Numbered from the stretch's first letter, positions 8,915-18,257 are shown. The stretch: DNA of 64,000 nucleotides from Thalassotalea euphylliae (GCF_003390335.1 NZ_QUOU01000001.1:2046001-2110000); one strand, 5' to 3'. Notes: generated by a model not told the origin, from the letters alone. Numbers and translations: made by a program.

Positions 8915-9760
8915 ATGACTCAATTTACAGGTACTTCTGAATACATTGCCTCGAAAGAATTGCAACTTGCCGTTAATGCTGCCATTGCATTAGAGCGTCC
9001 ATTGCTTATTAAAGGTGAGCCGGGCACAGGTAAAACCATGCTGGCGGAACAGTTGGCGGCGAGCTTAGACACCGAATTGATCCAGTGGCATATCAAATCG
9101 ACCACCAAAGCGCAGCAAGGTTTGTATGAATACGATGCGGTATCGCGTCTTCGTGACAGCCAACTCGGTGACGAAAAGGTCAAAGATATTGGCAATTACA
9201 TCGTTAAGGGCAAGTTATGGCAGGCGTTTACCCATGAAAAGCGCCCAATCTTGTTGATTGACGAGATTGATAAAGCGGATATTGAATTCCCGAATGACTT
9301 ACTACTAGAGCTCGATAAAATGGAGTTCTTCGTGTATGAAACACAAGAACGCGTGGTTGCCAAGCAGCGCCCCATTGTGATCATTACCTCCAACAACGAA
9401 AAAGAGCTGCCTGACGCATTTTTACGCCGTTGCTTCTTCCACTACATTAATTTCCCGGATAAACCCGAGATGCAAGCAATTGTTGATGTGCATTTCCCTG
9501 GCATCAAAAAGCAGTTACTTGATCAAGCCTTGGCGTCATTCTTTGAATTGCGCGATATTCCGGGATTAAAGAAAAAGCCGTCTACCTCTGAGCTAATCGA
9601 TTGGTTAAAACTCTTGTTAGCTGAGGACATTTCGCCAGAAGTGTTACGCGAAAGCCAGCAGTCTAAAGCAATTCCACCGCTACATGGGGCGTTATTGAAA
9701 AACGAACAAGATGTGCATTTATTTGAAAAACTTGCCTTTATGAATCGCTCAGGTCGATAA
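8915..9760 (+). CDS. MoxR-family AAA+ ATPase
   Basis: This 281-residue protein has a Walker A motif GEPGTGKT (34-41), a Walker B LLIDEID (113-119) and a sensor-1 TSNNEKELPDAFLRRC, the standard MoxR pattern. MoxR ATPases are thought to act as chaperones that mature or activate partner complexes, together with a von Willebrand factor A protein encoded next to them. That partner follows three bases after the stop. The target of the pair is not evident from the sequence. Confidence 0.9.
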   Translation: MTQFTGTSEYIASKELQLAVNAAIALERPLLIKGEPGTGKTMLAEQLAASLDTELIQWHIKSTTKAQQGLYEYDAVSRLRDSQLGDEKVKDIGNYIVKGKLWQAFTHEKRPILLIDEIDKADIEFPNDLLLELDKMEFFVYETQERVVAKQRPIVIITSNNEKELPDAFLRRCFFHYINFPDKPEMQAIVDVHFPGIKKQLLDQALASFFELRDIPGLKKKPSTSELIDWLKLLLAEDISPEVLRESQQSKAIPPLHGALLKNEQDVHLFEKLAFMNRSGR

Positions 9761-9763
9761 ATT

Positions 9764-10936
9764 ATGCTGATAGATTTTTTCCTGAAAGTACGTGAATATC
9801 GGGTGCCATGCACGATTCGCGAACTGTTGGATTTAATTCGCGCGCTCGAGCAAAACGTCGTATTTGCCGATATTGATAACTTTTACACGATTAGCCGCGC
9901 CATTTTAGTCAAAGACGAAAGCTACTTTGACCGCTTTGATCGCGCTTTTGCCGATTACTTTAAGGGTGTTGAGTCGTTGGAATTGGATTTATCGACGATT
10001 CCTGACGATTGGTTGCGCAAGCAGTTAGAGAAGACACTGAGCGAAGAAGAAAAGCAAGCGATTGAAGCCATGGGCGGTTTTGACAAGTTAATGGAAACAC
10101 TTGCCGAGCGCCTAAAAGAGCAGGAAAAACGCCACCAAGGGGGCAACAAATGGATTGGCACAGGAGGCACCTCGCCATTCGGTGCTTATGGCTATAACCC
10201 CGAAGGTATTCGCATTGGTCAAAATGAATCACGTCATCGCAAAGCGGTGAAAGTGTGGGATAAACGCCAATATCGCAATTTAGACAATCAAGTTGAGATC
10301 GGCACGCGCAATATTAAAGTCGCACTGCGCAAGTTAAGACAGTTTGCTCGCACTGGCGCCAGTGAGGAACTGGCGATGGATGATACGATTTCTGCGACGG
10401 CGAAAAATGCTGGCTACCTCGATATTAAAATGAAGCCCGAGCGCCATAACGCAGTTAAGGTCTTGATGTTTTTTGATGTTGGTGGCTCGATGGATGATCA
10501 CATCCGCGTGTGTGAGCAGTTGTTCTCGGCTGTGCACACCGAGTTTAAGCATTTAGAATTCTTTTATTTTCACAACTGTTTGTACGAGCAGGTATGGCAC
10601 GACAACGAACGTCGCTACAATGAAGGGATGGACGTGCTCGATGTGATCCATAAATTTAGCCGTGATTACAAGGTGATTTTCGTCGGTGATGCGACCATGG
10701 GGCCTTACGAAATTACTTACCCCGGTGGCAGTGTTGAGCACTGGAATCAAGAACCCGGTAGCGTGTGGATGGAGCGTATCACCGATCACTTTGATAAGGT
10801 GATTTGGTTAAACCCTCAGCCAGAGCAAGCTTGGCATTACTATCCGTCAATCAAGATTATGCATCAATTGGTGGATAAAAAAATGTACCCAATGACCATT
10901 TCCGGTCTTACCGAGGGGATTAAAGCGCTACTGTAA
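9764..10936 (+). CDS. VWA-domain protein, CoxE-like partner of MoxR
   Basis: This 390-residue cytoplasmic protein has a C-terminal von Willebrand factor A domain. Its metal-site motif is FFDVGGSMDDH, with Asp238 first; the second position of the usual DxSxS is glycine. The central part is charged and rich in glutamate and lysine. Family members are described as CoxE-like and pair with a MoxR ATPase to insert metals or assemble complexes, but no metalloenzyme gene is nearby. It starts three bases after the ATPase gene and ends in a terminator. Confidence 0.85.
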   Translation: MLIDFFLKVREYRVPCTIRELLDLIRALEQNVVFADIDNFYTISRAILVKDESYFDRFDRAFADYFKGVESLELDLSTIPDDWLRKQLEKTLSEEEKQAIEAMGGFDKLMETLAERLKEQEKRHQGGNKWIGTGGTSPFGAYGYNPEGIRIGQNESRHRKAVKVWDKRQYRNLDNQVEIGTRNIKVALRKLRQFARTGASEELAMDDTISATAKNAGYLDIKMKPERHNAVKVLMFFDVGGSMDDHIRVCEQLFSAVHTEFKHLEFFYFHNCLYEQVWHDNERRYNEGMDVLDVIHKFSRDYKVIFVGDATMGPYEITYPGGSVEHWNQEPGSVWMERITDHFDKVIWLNPQPEQAWHYYPSIKIMHQLVDKKMYPMTISGLTEGIKALL

Positions 10937-10951
10937 TGTGGCGCTTTTTTT
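10922..10951 (+). terminator. Terminator overlapping the end of the VWA gene
   Basis: AAAGCGC (10922-10928) pairs with GCGCTTT (10941-10947), and a run of seven T follows. The first arm lies inside the last codons of the VWA gene. Confidence 0.7.
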
Positions 10952-11022
10952 AGAAACACTAGCTTCCAAAAAATTTAGCTATCAGAAACATTAATTTTCA
11001 GAAACTTTTACTTTCAAAAAAG

Positions 11023-12498
11023 ATGAGAAAAGTGAGCAAAAAACATCAAGAAAAAAGCTCACTTTTCAGTGCACGCCAAAAGGAGCTATTCGTGCCAACC
11101 GAATTACAAGCCAATGAAACCCCAAAAACTGGGCAAGTAACAGAAAAACTTAACGCCTCCCCAATAAATGGCGAGAAAGCAACAAGTCAGCCCCAACAAA
11201 GCAGTGAACAACACAAGCTAAACAATAAAGCAAGTACCGAAGGCGATCTCAAATACGAAAAAGAAAGCGAAAAACTTATTCGCCAAACTCAAGAAAAAGT
11301 GCCAAATCTACAATCTCAGTCACACCCATATCCACCAATGAGCAGCAATGAAACGCGCCAAATTTTGACGCCATTTGCGTTTGAAATAGACAAATCACTG
11401 TTTGGCTTACCACTTGCCTCGCCAATGAAGCGCGGTGTTGCGATTACCATTGACGGCCTGCTGATTGCCATGTTAAGTGGCGCGCCTGGCGAGCTCTTGG
11501 CGATTGTGATTGCGGTCACCTTGTACCGTTTGGGGAGTCAAAAGCGCGCCGACGAAATGGGCTATACCAAAGGCAGAAAACGTCGTAAGTTAATGCGCTT
11601 TGTCGCTGCATTTACGACTTTTATTGTCTTGTTGTCGATATTACCGGATATGTTTAATGGCTTAGGCTGGTCGGACAGCAACAAATATTATGACAGTGGC
11701 AAAAACGAGTACACAGATAAAGTCTACCAAGAGCTCAATGCTGAAAAAGGCGAAGAAATAGCGGCAACCATTGGTGACAAAATACTGTTTAGTTTAGCGA
11801 TAGGACAAGCAATGTCTGCTTTAAGTGAGGACGAGTGCATGGATGCCGACTGCTGGTATCAAGCCCTCGCACCTAGCGTTGCGACACTTGATGAAACGGG
11901 TTTGACCATGGCCGAAAAAAAGGAAGTGATCAAGCAAAGCCTTGCAGATATTGACGTACCAGAAGGGCAGTATCAGGTGCTGGAGGATAAACTTATTGCC
12001 TCGCTTGATTTATCACCGCAGGCTGAACAGGGCACTTCAGATAGTTCAACTGCTGTGCCAATTGAAGAGACGCAAGTGGCACAAAGTGCAAAAACTGATG
12101 ATTCCGAAAAGGCATCGCCCGTTGAAAATCCCCCTACAGTAGAGAAAGCAAAAGCCCCAGATAAACCGATTTATTCACTGGTTGAACTATTTAAGGGCAT
12201 TATTCACGATTTAGGACTAGGCTTTGGCTGGGCTGCGTTTTATTTTACGGCGCTAACCGCTGTGTGGCGTGGTCAAACACCGGGTAAAAAACTATGTGGC
12301 ATACGGGTGATTCAACTTGATGGTACGCCGCTTTCTCTATGGGATAGCTTTGGTCGATACGGTGGTTACGGAGCCGGTATTGCAACGGGGTTATTAGGGT
12401 TTATGCAGATTTTTTGGGATGCAAACCGTCAGGCAATTCACGATAAGATCTCTGCAACTGTCGTTGTTGATGCCAAAGCGGTGAACCCAAGACATTAA
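11023..12498 (+). CDS. RDD-family membrane protein with a split domain
   Basis: This 491-residue protein has a hydrophilic, glutamine- and lysine-rich N-terminal region (1-115). The first RDD segment is at about 130-210 (PMKRGVAITIDGLLIAM, then a second hydrophobic stretch), and the second is at about 390-488 (GQTPGKKLCGIRV and RQAIHDKISATVVV). Between them lies an acidic insert of about 175 residues containing paired cysteines (ECMDADCW). RDD proteins are small polytopic membrane proteins of mostly unknown role. The gene follows the MoxR/VWA pair after a terminator, so joint function is only a guess. Confidence 0.75.
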   Translation: MRKVSKKHQEKSSLFSARQKELFVPTELQANETPKTGQVTEKLNASPINGEKATSQPQQSSEQHKLNNKASTEGDLKYEKESEKLIRQTQEKVPNLQSQSHPYPPMSSNETRQILTPFAFEIDKSLFGLPLASPMKRGVAITIDGLLIAMLSGAPGELLAIVIAVTLYRLGSQKRADEMGYTKGRKRRKLMRFVAAFTTFIVLLSILPDMFNGLGWSDSNKYYDSGKNEYTDKVYQELNAEKGEEIAATIGDKILFSLAIGQAMSALSEDECMDADCWYQALAPSVATLDETGLTMAEKKEVIKQSLADIDVPEGQYQVLEDKLIASLDLSPQAEQGTSDSSTAVPIEETQVAQSAKTDDSEKASPVENPPTVEKAKAPDKPIYSLVELFKGIIHDLGLGFGWAAFYFTALTAVWRGQTPGKKLCGIRVIQLDGTPLSLWDSFGRYGGYGAGIATGLLGFMQIFWDANRQAIHDKISATVVVDAKAVNPRH

Positions 12499-12553
12499 GC
12501 GTGTAAAAACTCAGTATGTAAAAGAAAGTAAAAAATGAATTGGAGAGCATAAA

Positions 12554-13117
12554 ATGAAGGTACGTAACTTATTATCGGCTAGCTTGCTCTACCCAGCTCT
12601 TTACCTAGCTGTTTACCTAACTCTCTACATCGTGCCGTTGGGAGCCTTTGCAAAGGGCGCTCCTTTTGTCGAGCAACTGGCCATGTTTGAACCATACTTA
12701 GGCACGTGGGAAGCGGTTTTTGAGGAAGAAAATGGCAAGCCTACCGTTGTTGACGTGTCGCATTGGGAAAAGGCATTAAATGGTACGACATTGCGTACCC
12801 TGCATTCGATCAATGATGGTATGTATGGTGGTGAGTCGTTAATTTTCTTTGATAAAACCAAACGGCAGTTGGTGTTTTACTACTTCACTACGGCAGGCTT
12901 TTACACCCAAGGTACGATTGAGGTATTAAGTGACAACCGTTTTGTTGCTTATGAAGCGGTGACGGGCAACAAAGATGGTATTACACAGGTAAAATCGACC
13001 AGTACCATGAGCCCTGAAAAGCTTACCGTATCGACAAGTTATCTAAAAAAAGGGCAGTGGACAGAGCCTGAGCGTCGCACTTACCAACGCTCCAATAAAA
13101 AGGTGAAATTTAAATAA
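12554..13117 (+). CDS. Exported protein of unknown function, DUF1579-like
   Basis: This 187-residue protein has a long N-terminal hydrophobic signal ending near GAFAKG (about residues 30-35). Its body contains PYLGTWEAVFEEENGKP and later strand patterns such as GGESLIFFDKTKRQLVFYYF, as in the lipocalin-like DUF1579 group. That group has no fixed biochemical role. The start at 12554 is supported by TTGGAG a few bases upstream. It lies 55 bases after the RDD gene and may share its transcript. Confidence 0.62.
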   Translation: MKVRNLLSASLLYPALYLAVYLTLYIVPLGAFAKGAPFVEQLAMFEPYLGTWEAVFEEENGKPTVVDVSHWEKALNGTTLRTLHSINDGMYGGESLIFFDKTKRQLVFYYFTTAGFYTQGTIEVLSDNRFVAYEAVTGNKDGITQVKSTSTMSPEKLTVSTSYLKKGQWTEPERRTYQRSNKKVKFK

Positions 13118-13169
13118 TTCACTTGCGGTGGCTGATATTTCATATCGAAGTTTCAATCGCTGAAACAAG

Positions 13170-14312
13170 CTATTCAAGTGATTGCAACTTTTGCTTTAAC
13201 GATTTAGCTCTATCGAGGTGAATTATTGCCAGTTCATGCTTGCTGTCTAATGTCAGCACCTTGTCCCAAAGGGCAATCGCCGAGTCCAGTTGCTGCTGAC
13301 GAAGGGCGAGCATAGCTTGCGTGTGATAGTCTTCACTGAGCTTGCTTTGTAGCATCTGGTACTTACTGGTCGTTGCCAGTTGAGGATACTGGCGTTTTAC
13401 GGTTAGCAGACTTTCATACAGGTTTGCAGGGCGCTCACTAACATCAATGTCAGCGAGTGTTTGTTTGGCTTGCAGGTGTTGGTTGAGCTCGTTTATCCTC
13501 GGCTGCAACGACTGCGGGTCATCCAGCAAAACGCCAATATTGCTGAGTATTTCTAATCCTCGTGCTGGCGCTCCTTCTTCATCAGCTTCTTTGCTCAGTG
13601 CTAATGCGGCTTCTTTTACCAAATCTTGATCAAAAGGGCTTAATTCAATCTGAGTTGCGCGCAGCAATACTTCGTGATAATTCTGGCGTTCAAACTGCTC
13701 TGCTATTTCAACGTCGTTGCTAACTATTGGCTCGCTTATTTCTGCTATGTTAGTTTCGGCCAAAGCTTCAATTTCACTCGTCGCTTCTTCATCGTCAAGG
13801 TTATCTGTCGTGTCTGACGATGCTATTTCAGTGATACTGGGTGCTTCGCCTGGTATTTTTATCTTATCACCCACCTTTATTCGGCCAGGGTTAGCAATAT
13901 TGTTATAGCGCGCTAATGCGAAAAACATATATTGATCGTTAAGGTACTGTTTGGCCAGTTTAGACAGTGACTCCCCGCTTTTAATTTGATGAATAAAGTA
14001 CGTTTCCCCCAATAGCGCGACTGGATTTGTGTTGATTTGTTTTAGCAGTTTGTTCGCTAAGTAATTGTCTGGTTTTTGGTTAAGCACGTACTCAAGTATG
14101 ATTTTGGCGTCGGCAGTGCGCCCTTGATGTAAAGCATTGGTCGCAGCAATGACGTCTTGATGACTATTACCTGTATATAACTTAGGTGCAGGCTGCTCAT
14201 TGGTTGCTACAACTTGCGGTGAGGGGGCCACGTTTTTTTGCCCGCCCAATTGGCAGGCCGATAAGAGCAACAATGGCAGTATCAGTAAAACACTGTGCTT
14301 GGTGTCATTCAT
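13170..14312 (-). CDS. LysM-domain lipoprotein with tetratricopeptide-like helices
   Basis: This 380-residue protein has a lipobox LLSAC (Cys20), a short helical repeat region (50-95), and a LysM domain at about 106-155 (FIHQIKSGESLSKLAKQYL to VGDKIKIPG). A glutamate-rich linker and a C-terminal helical region resembling TPR repeats (210-380) follow. LysM domains bind peptidoglycan or chitin, so the protein probably sits in the outer membrane facing the cell wall. It is the last gene of the minus-strand run that begins with the Ser/Thr kinase, separated from its neighbour by 132 bases. No enzymatic domain is visible. Confidence 0.8.
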   Translation of the reverse strand: MNDTKHSVLLILPLLLLSACQLGGQKNVAPSPQVVATNEQPAPKLYTGNSHQDVIAATNALHQGRTADAKIILEYVLNQKPDNYLANKLLKQINTNPVALLGETYFIHQIKSGESLSKLAKQYLNDQYMFFALARYNNIANPGRIKVGDKIKIPGEAPSITEIASSDTTDNLDDEEATSEIEALAETNIAEISEPIVSNDVEIAEQFERQNYHEVLLRATQIELSPFDQDLVKEAALALSKEADEEGAPARGLEILSNIGVLLDDPQSLQPRINELNQHLQAKQTLADIDVSERPANLYESLLTVKRQYPQLATTSKYQMLQSKLSEDYHTQAMLALRQQQLDSAIALWDKVLTLDSKHELAIIHLDRAKSLKQKLQSLE

Positions 14313-14444
14313 ATGTACTTTCCTTTAGATGTACATAAAGGTTGGTGCTGTTTTCAGGAATTTACATTTAATTGATATAATTCTAGCAGTTATCCCGTAA
14401 GTCGTTTTGTTTTTATTGGCGCACAGCGATAGTCTGAAAAGGCC

Positions 14445-15356
14445 TCATTCAATTTCATTAAAATTCTTCTGAACTTTATATGCCATCATGAGTTTAATCT
14501 TGGCTTTTTGGTATTGCTGATCTAACTCGACACACAGTTGCCATAGCTTAATTGCTTCATTGATACTGGTAGCGAATACGATTTGCCCTTTTTGGTAAAG
14601 AGCTTCCACTAAAGCAGAGCGTTTTTCAGCGATAAAGGTTTGCGTATTGGTATTTTGGTTAGCAGCGCTGTGACTCTGTGCAATAAGTATATTAGCGGCG
14701 TTGGCTAATTGTCCCTGCTCAATTAGTGTCGCAAATGTTCGCTGCCAGCGCTTATTATCAAACGGTTTTGCCGTTGCTTGATTACCTGCGATTGGCGCTG
14801 CGCTTTTTACTGCGACTTCCGCGTTAACTGCCTTGCTTTGACCTTTGTTTTTGGCCTTGTTGGTAGCAGCTGTTTGTGTTTTTGCTAGCGAGTCGAATTG
14901 CGCTTGCCAAGCAATTTCACGCCTGTGATGTTTTCTCGCTAAACGCGCCATTTGCTGCTTTGTGACTAAGGATCTCAATTGCTGGAAATAATCTGAGTTA
15001 CTCGGCTCAATGGTTAACAAACTGCGCAAAATCTCAACTTGGTTGGTGTTTTTTTGTGTCAGTTGAGACGTTAGTGACGCAATTGCTTGTGACCTATGGG
15101 CGTTAATTGTTTGTCGTTCACTTTGTCCGTCTTGAGATGGGTTAACTGATTGCCTTGCATTTGCATATATCTCTGCTTGCTGCCACTGCTTATCGCGAAT
15201 GGCTTGCTGAGCCTTTGCTGCAAAGTATTGCTCGGCAGCAAATTGGTGTTTAGCTGAGGTCAGTTTGCAGCTCGACAAGAAAACGAGTGCGGCCGCTGCG
15301 ACCGCTACGCTAGTGAAAATCTTTATTGCTTTCGATGATCTGCTGAAATTTTTCAA
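14445..15356 (-). CDS. Lipoprotein of unknown function in the Ser/Thr kinase cluster
   Basis: This 303-residue protein has a basic start, a hydrophobic segment and a lipobox LSSC with Cys30. The mature part is almost entirely helical, rich in alanine, glutamine and lysine, with TPR-like features (AAKAQQAIRDKQWQQAEIYAN near residue 47). Two such regions are separated by a basic, low-complexity linker at about 160-200. I do not recognise a family. Its start overlaps the 3' end of the deacetylase gene by 47 bases, which implies translational coupling. It looks like a periplasmic scaffold or adaptor. Confidence 0.68.
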   Translation of the reverse strand: MKNFSRSSKAIKIFTSVAVAAAALVFLSSCKLTSAKHQFAAEQYFAAKAQQAIRDKQWQQAEIYANARQSVNPSQDGQSERQTINAHRSQAIASLTSQLTQKNTNQVEILRSLLTIEPSNSDYFQQLRSLVTKQQMARLARKHHRREIAWQAQFDSLAKTQTAATNKAKNKGQSKAVNAEVAVKSAAPIAGNQATAKPFDNKRWQRTFATLIEQGQLANAANILIAQSHSAANQNTNTQTFIAEKRSALVEALYQKGQIVFATSINEAIKLWQLCVELDQQYQKAKIKLMMAYKVQKNFNEIE

Positions 15357-16290
15357 AACTGTGATTTCCGAATATTTGGTATCTTTTCAACAGTAGAGGA
15401 GCGTTATAGGCTTTGTTGCTTTGCCCGACAACAGTGAATGCAAGGTCAAAGCCTTCACTCGTGAGTTTGTCTGTGACTACTGGATTAACTTCGCCATATG
15501 GATAGGCAAAAAAACGCGGTGATAATATCGAATTGAGAGTTTTTGCGACTTTTTGCGTTGAAACTTCAACTTCCTCGTCAATGCTGTCTAAATATGCCTG
15601 TTGGGTTTCTGCCTTGTGCAGTCGGTTAAAGTTTCGGTGGGTTTTAGAGTGTGGTTGCACATCGATTAATGCTGATGCCTGCATTATGTTTAACTGTTTT
15701 TTTGATAGACCTCCGTTGCTGATGTAGTCAGAGTAAATAAACACCGTTGCTGGTAAATTCAGCGCTTTTAATATCGGAAAAGCAATGGAATAGGTGGCTC
15801 GATAGCCATCGTCGATAGTAATAATCACAGCGCGTTTGGGGATTTGCTGACCCAATTGAATATGCTGAAAATATTGCTTTAAGCTGATTACCCTAAAATT
15901 GTTGTTAACTAAATACAACAGTTGTTGTTTAAATTTATCAGCAGTAATGGTAGTTGCCGTATTGACGCGACCAAAGTTGTGATAAACCAGTATCGGGACT
16001 TGTTGTTCATAATCGTCATAAAAGCCAAAATGGGTTTTTCGCGCGAGTGGAATACTTAAATAAAGCCCAGGTTGATAAGTATTAATGTCATTGTGGTCTT
16101 GGATTCGCCACTTTAAGTCGCTATTGCCCAAATAGCGTTTTGCTATGCTGTTAAAGCTGTCGTTTTCTCCTGTGAAAATGATGACTTCTTCTGCGTTTTT
16201 CGCAATTTCTATCGATAAGCCTGAATGCTGAGCGCAGCCGCTGAGCATCAGCAAGCAAAGAGAAACCAAAATAGCAGAGACATGTGTCAC
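15310..16290 (-). CDS. Polysaccharide deacetylase lipoprotein with an N-terminal LysM-like module
   Basis: This 326-residue protein has a lipobox LSGC (Cys19). A LysM-like stretch follows at about 38-81 (DSFNSIAKRYLGN, then PGLYLSIP). The rest is a NodB-type deacetylase domain (95-315). Its catalytic motifs look intact: ITIDDGY (Asp160 and Asp161), PHSKTH (His214 and His218) and AYPYGE. Such enzymes remove acetyl groups from N-acetylglucosamine polymers or peptidoglycan. It starts eight bases downstream of the kinase gene and overlaps the next lipoprotein gene, so it belongs to that operon. Confidence 0.85.
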   Translation of the reverse strand: MTHVSAILVSLCLLMLSGCAQHSGLSIEIAKNAEEVIIFTGENDSFNSIAKRYLGNSDLKWRIQDHNDINTYQPGLYLSIPLARKTHFGFYDDYEQQVPILVYHNFGRVNTATTITADKFKQQLLYLVNNNFRVISLKQYFQHIQLGQQIPKRAVIITIDDGYRATYSIAFPILKALNLPATVFIYSDYISNGGLSKKQLNIMQASALIDVQPHSKTHRNFNRLHKAETQQAYLDSIDEEVEVSTQKVAKTLNSILSPRFFAYPYGEVNPVVTDKLTSEGFDLAFTVVGQSNKAYNAPLLLKRYQIFGNHSFEKFQQIIESNKDFH

Positions 16291-16298
16291 GATATTAC

Positions 16299-18257
16299 CT
16301 ACTTTTCTACGCTCGTTGACTTTGGCTCAGCGCCGTGATTACTGGTCATGATCACGGTTTCGTCTGTATCTTGTATCAGCTGCTCAGTATGTGCCACTTT
16401 CACTATGGTTTTATCGCTATCTGGCGTGCTGGAGGGGGCGACAGTTTTTGGTTCTTTGTCGGGTGCGGGGCTGAGGGTGTCAATCTTGACAATGAGCTTG
16501 TTTAAATTACTTGCTAACACGCCAAATTCATCGACACGGGCGCTTTCATCAACCGTTTCATAGTTGCCTTCAATGACATTGACGATTGCTTCGTCAATTT
16601 GCTCGATGGATGTCGTGATCCTTTTGATCAGTAGGTAAGTGACGATGATCACTGATAGTGTGGTGACGACGAACAAAAGTAACATCATCCACATGGTGAC
16701 ATTGGCAGCAGATGAGAGTGGCGCTTGGCTTAGCCCCAAGTGCACAGTGCCTACTTTTTTGTTTTGAAACGTAATTGCGGCTTCAAAATCAAAAACGGCA
16801 CCGGACTCATGTGACTGCCAGTCTCTAATGATGGTATTGGCATAAGGCTGTGATTGCGGTGGTAAATTCTTAAATTCAAATGGTTGCCCGAGCTGGTCGA
16901 TATCAAAACTGCCACGTAAAATGCCTCTATGATCAAGAATATAGAGATACATAAATTCCTGATTGTTTTGCAGGCTGTCGACAATCGTCTTGATGTTTAT
17001 CCAGTCTTCACTCAACACTGGCAAGGCGCTCTCCGTTGCCAACAGCTTCGCCAGTGAACTTCCCGAATCCAGAATAAAGTGTCGCATTGAATTGAGTTGC
17101 GCGTGATAGACAATTGAACTGGCCAGAGTCAGCGTGATACTGACGCCAATCGTCATTACGGCAAGCCATTTGAGTTTGAGTGGAATTTTTAAATGCTGAC
17201 GATGCTCTTCACAGAGTTTTTTCTTTTGCTCGACCTTATGATCTAAGGTTTTTGCCGTTTTTTTAATCTGCTGTGACCAATTAGTGCTTTCTTTGCCAAG
17301 TTTGGTCATTAAGAAATCTATTTTATTGGTTAATCCACGGGCCACTAAGTAGCTGTAATACTTAGTCTGACTCGTTAACCAAGCGAGTAAGAGCTTGATG
17401 GCATAGCGGCTACTCATAGTGTCTTCAGAGCTAGACAATTGCTTGTGGGCTTTTTTTAGCGCTTCGGCCAAATCACCACCCGTTTGAAACCGCTTATCAG
17501 GCTGCTTATGAAGGAGTTTTTCTATCACGCCATAGAGTTTACTGGGCAGGTGGGGTCTCACGGTTTCTAACGGTGGTGGCGTTTTATTGATGATCTCCAT
17601 AAACAAGGTAGCAAGGGTATTGGCAGTAAACGGACGTTCGTTTGCGAGTAACTGGTATAAAATCACCCCAACTGAAAACAAATCAGAGCGACCATCGACC
17701 GCTTCTCCCTTAATTTGCTCTGGCGACATGTATTGCGGGGTGCCTAACACCATACCGACTTGGGTTAACTTTGTATTTTGTGTTTCGTCTAAATGGGCAA
17801 TACCAAAATCGGTAATGCGTACTTGCGAGCACTCTTTGACATAAATGATATTGGAAGGCTTGATATCTCGGTGCACAACACCTTTTTGATGGGAGTAATC
17901 TAATGCTTCTGCCAGTTGAATGCCAATATTGATAATATCTTCTAGTTGAAACTCAAACTCATCTTCCATGTAGTCTTCAAGCATTTTACCTTCGAGTAAC
18001 TCCATCACCATATAGGGGTGTTGGTCTTCCTCGCCAACGTCGTACACAGTGACAATATTTGGGTGGACTAGTACGCCAGCGGCTTTTGCTTCGCGCACAA
18101 ACCTAAACCGGTATTCTTCATTACTCGCATGTTCAGGTTTGAGTACTTTTATCGCTAAGGTGCGATTGATTTGTGGGTCGTGGGCCTTGTATACATTCGC
18201 CATAGCTCCAGAGCCAATGGTTGAAATAACTTTGTAGCGTCCAATATTTTTATTCAT
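16299..18257 (-). CDS. Transmembrane Ser/Thr protein kinase with periplasmic sensor and C-terminal HAMP
   Basis: This 652-residue protein has an N-terminal Hanks-type kinase domain (7-270): glycine loop GSGAMANVYKA, Lys37, HRDIKPSN with Asp131, DFG at 150-152 and SPE at 178-180. All key residues are present. A basic linker leads to membrane segment 1 (about 364-386), a periplasmic domain of about 135 residues, membrane segment 2 (about 522-544) and a HAMP-like region (545-595). The tail (600-652) is rich in Ser/Thr with DKTIV (Thr617) and DETVI (Thr634). It is the first gene of the cluster with the deacetylase and lipoproteins. The order kinase, sensor, HAMP differs from histidine kinases. 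Confidence 0.9.
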   Translation of the reverse strand: MNKNIGRYKVISTIGSGAMANVYKAHDPQINRTLAIKVLKPEHASNEEYRFRFVREAKAAGVLVHPNIVTVYDVGEEDQHPYMVMELLEGKMLEDYMEDEFEFQLEDIINIGIQLAEALDYSHQKGVVHRDIKPSNIIYVKECSQVRITDFGIAHLDETQNTKLTQVGMVLGTPQYMSPEQIKGEAVDGRSDLFSVGVILYQLLANERPFTANTLATLFMEIINKTPPPLETVRPHLPSKLYGVIEKLLHKQPDKRFQTGGDLAEALKKAHKQLSSSEDTMSSRYAIKLLLAWLTSQTKYYSYLVARGLTNKIDFLMTKLGKESTNWSQQIKKTAKTLDHKVEQKKKLCEEHRQHLKIPLKLKWLAVMTIGVSITLTLASSIVYHAQLNSMRHFILDSGSSLAKLLATESALPVLSEDWINIKTIVDSLQNNQEFMYLYILDHRGILRGSFDIDQLGQPFEFKNLPPQSQPYANTIIRDWQSHESGAVFDFEAAITFQNKKVGTVHLGLSQAPLSSAANVTMWMMLLLFVVTTLSVIIVTYLLIKRITTSIEQIDEAIVNVIEGNYETVDESARVDEFGVLASNLNKLIVKIDTLSPAPDKEPKTVAPSSTPDSDKTIVKVAHTEQLIQDTDETVIMTSNHGAEPKSTSVEK

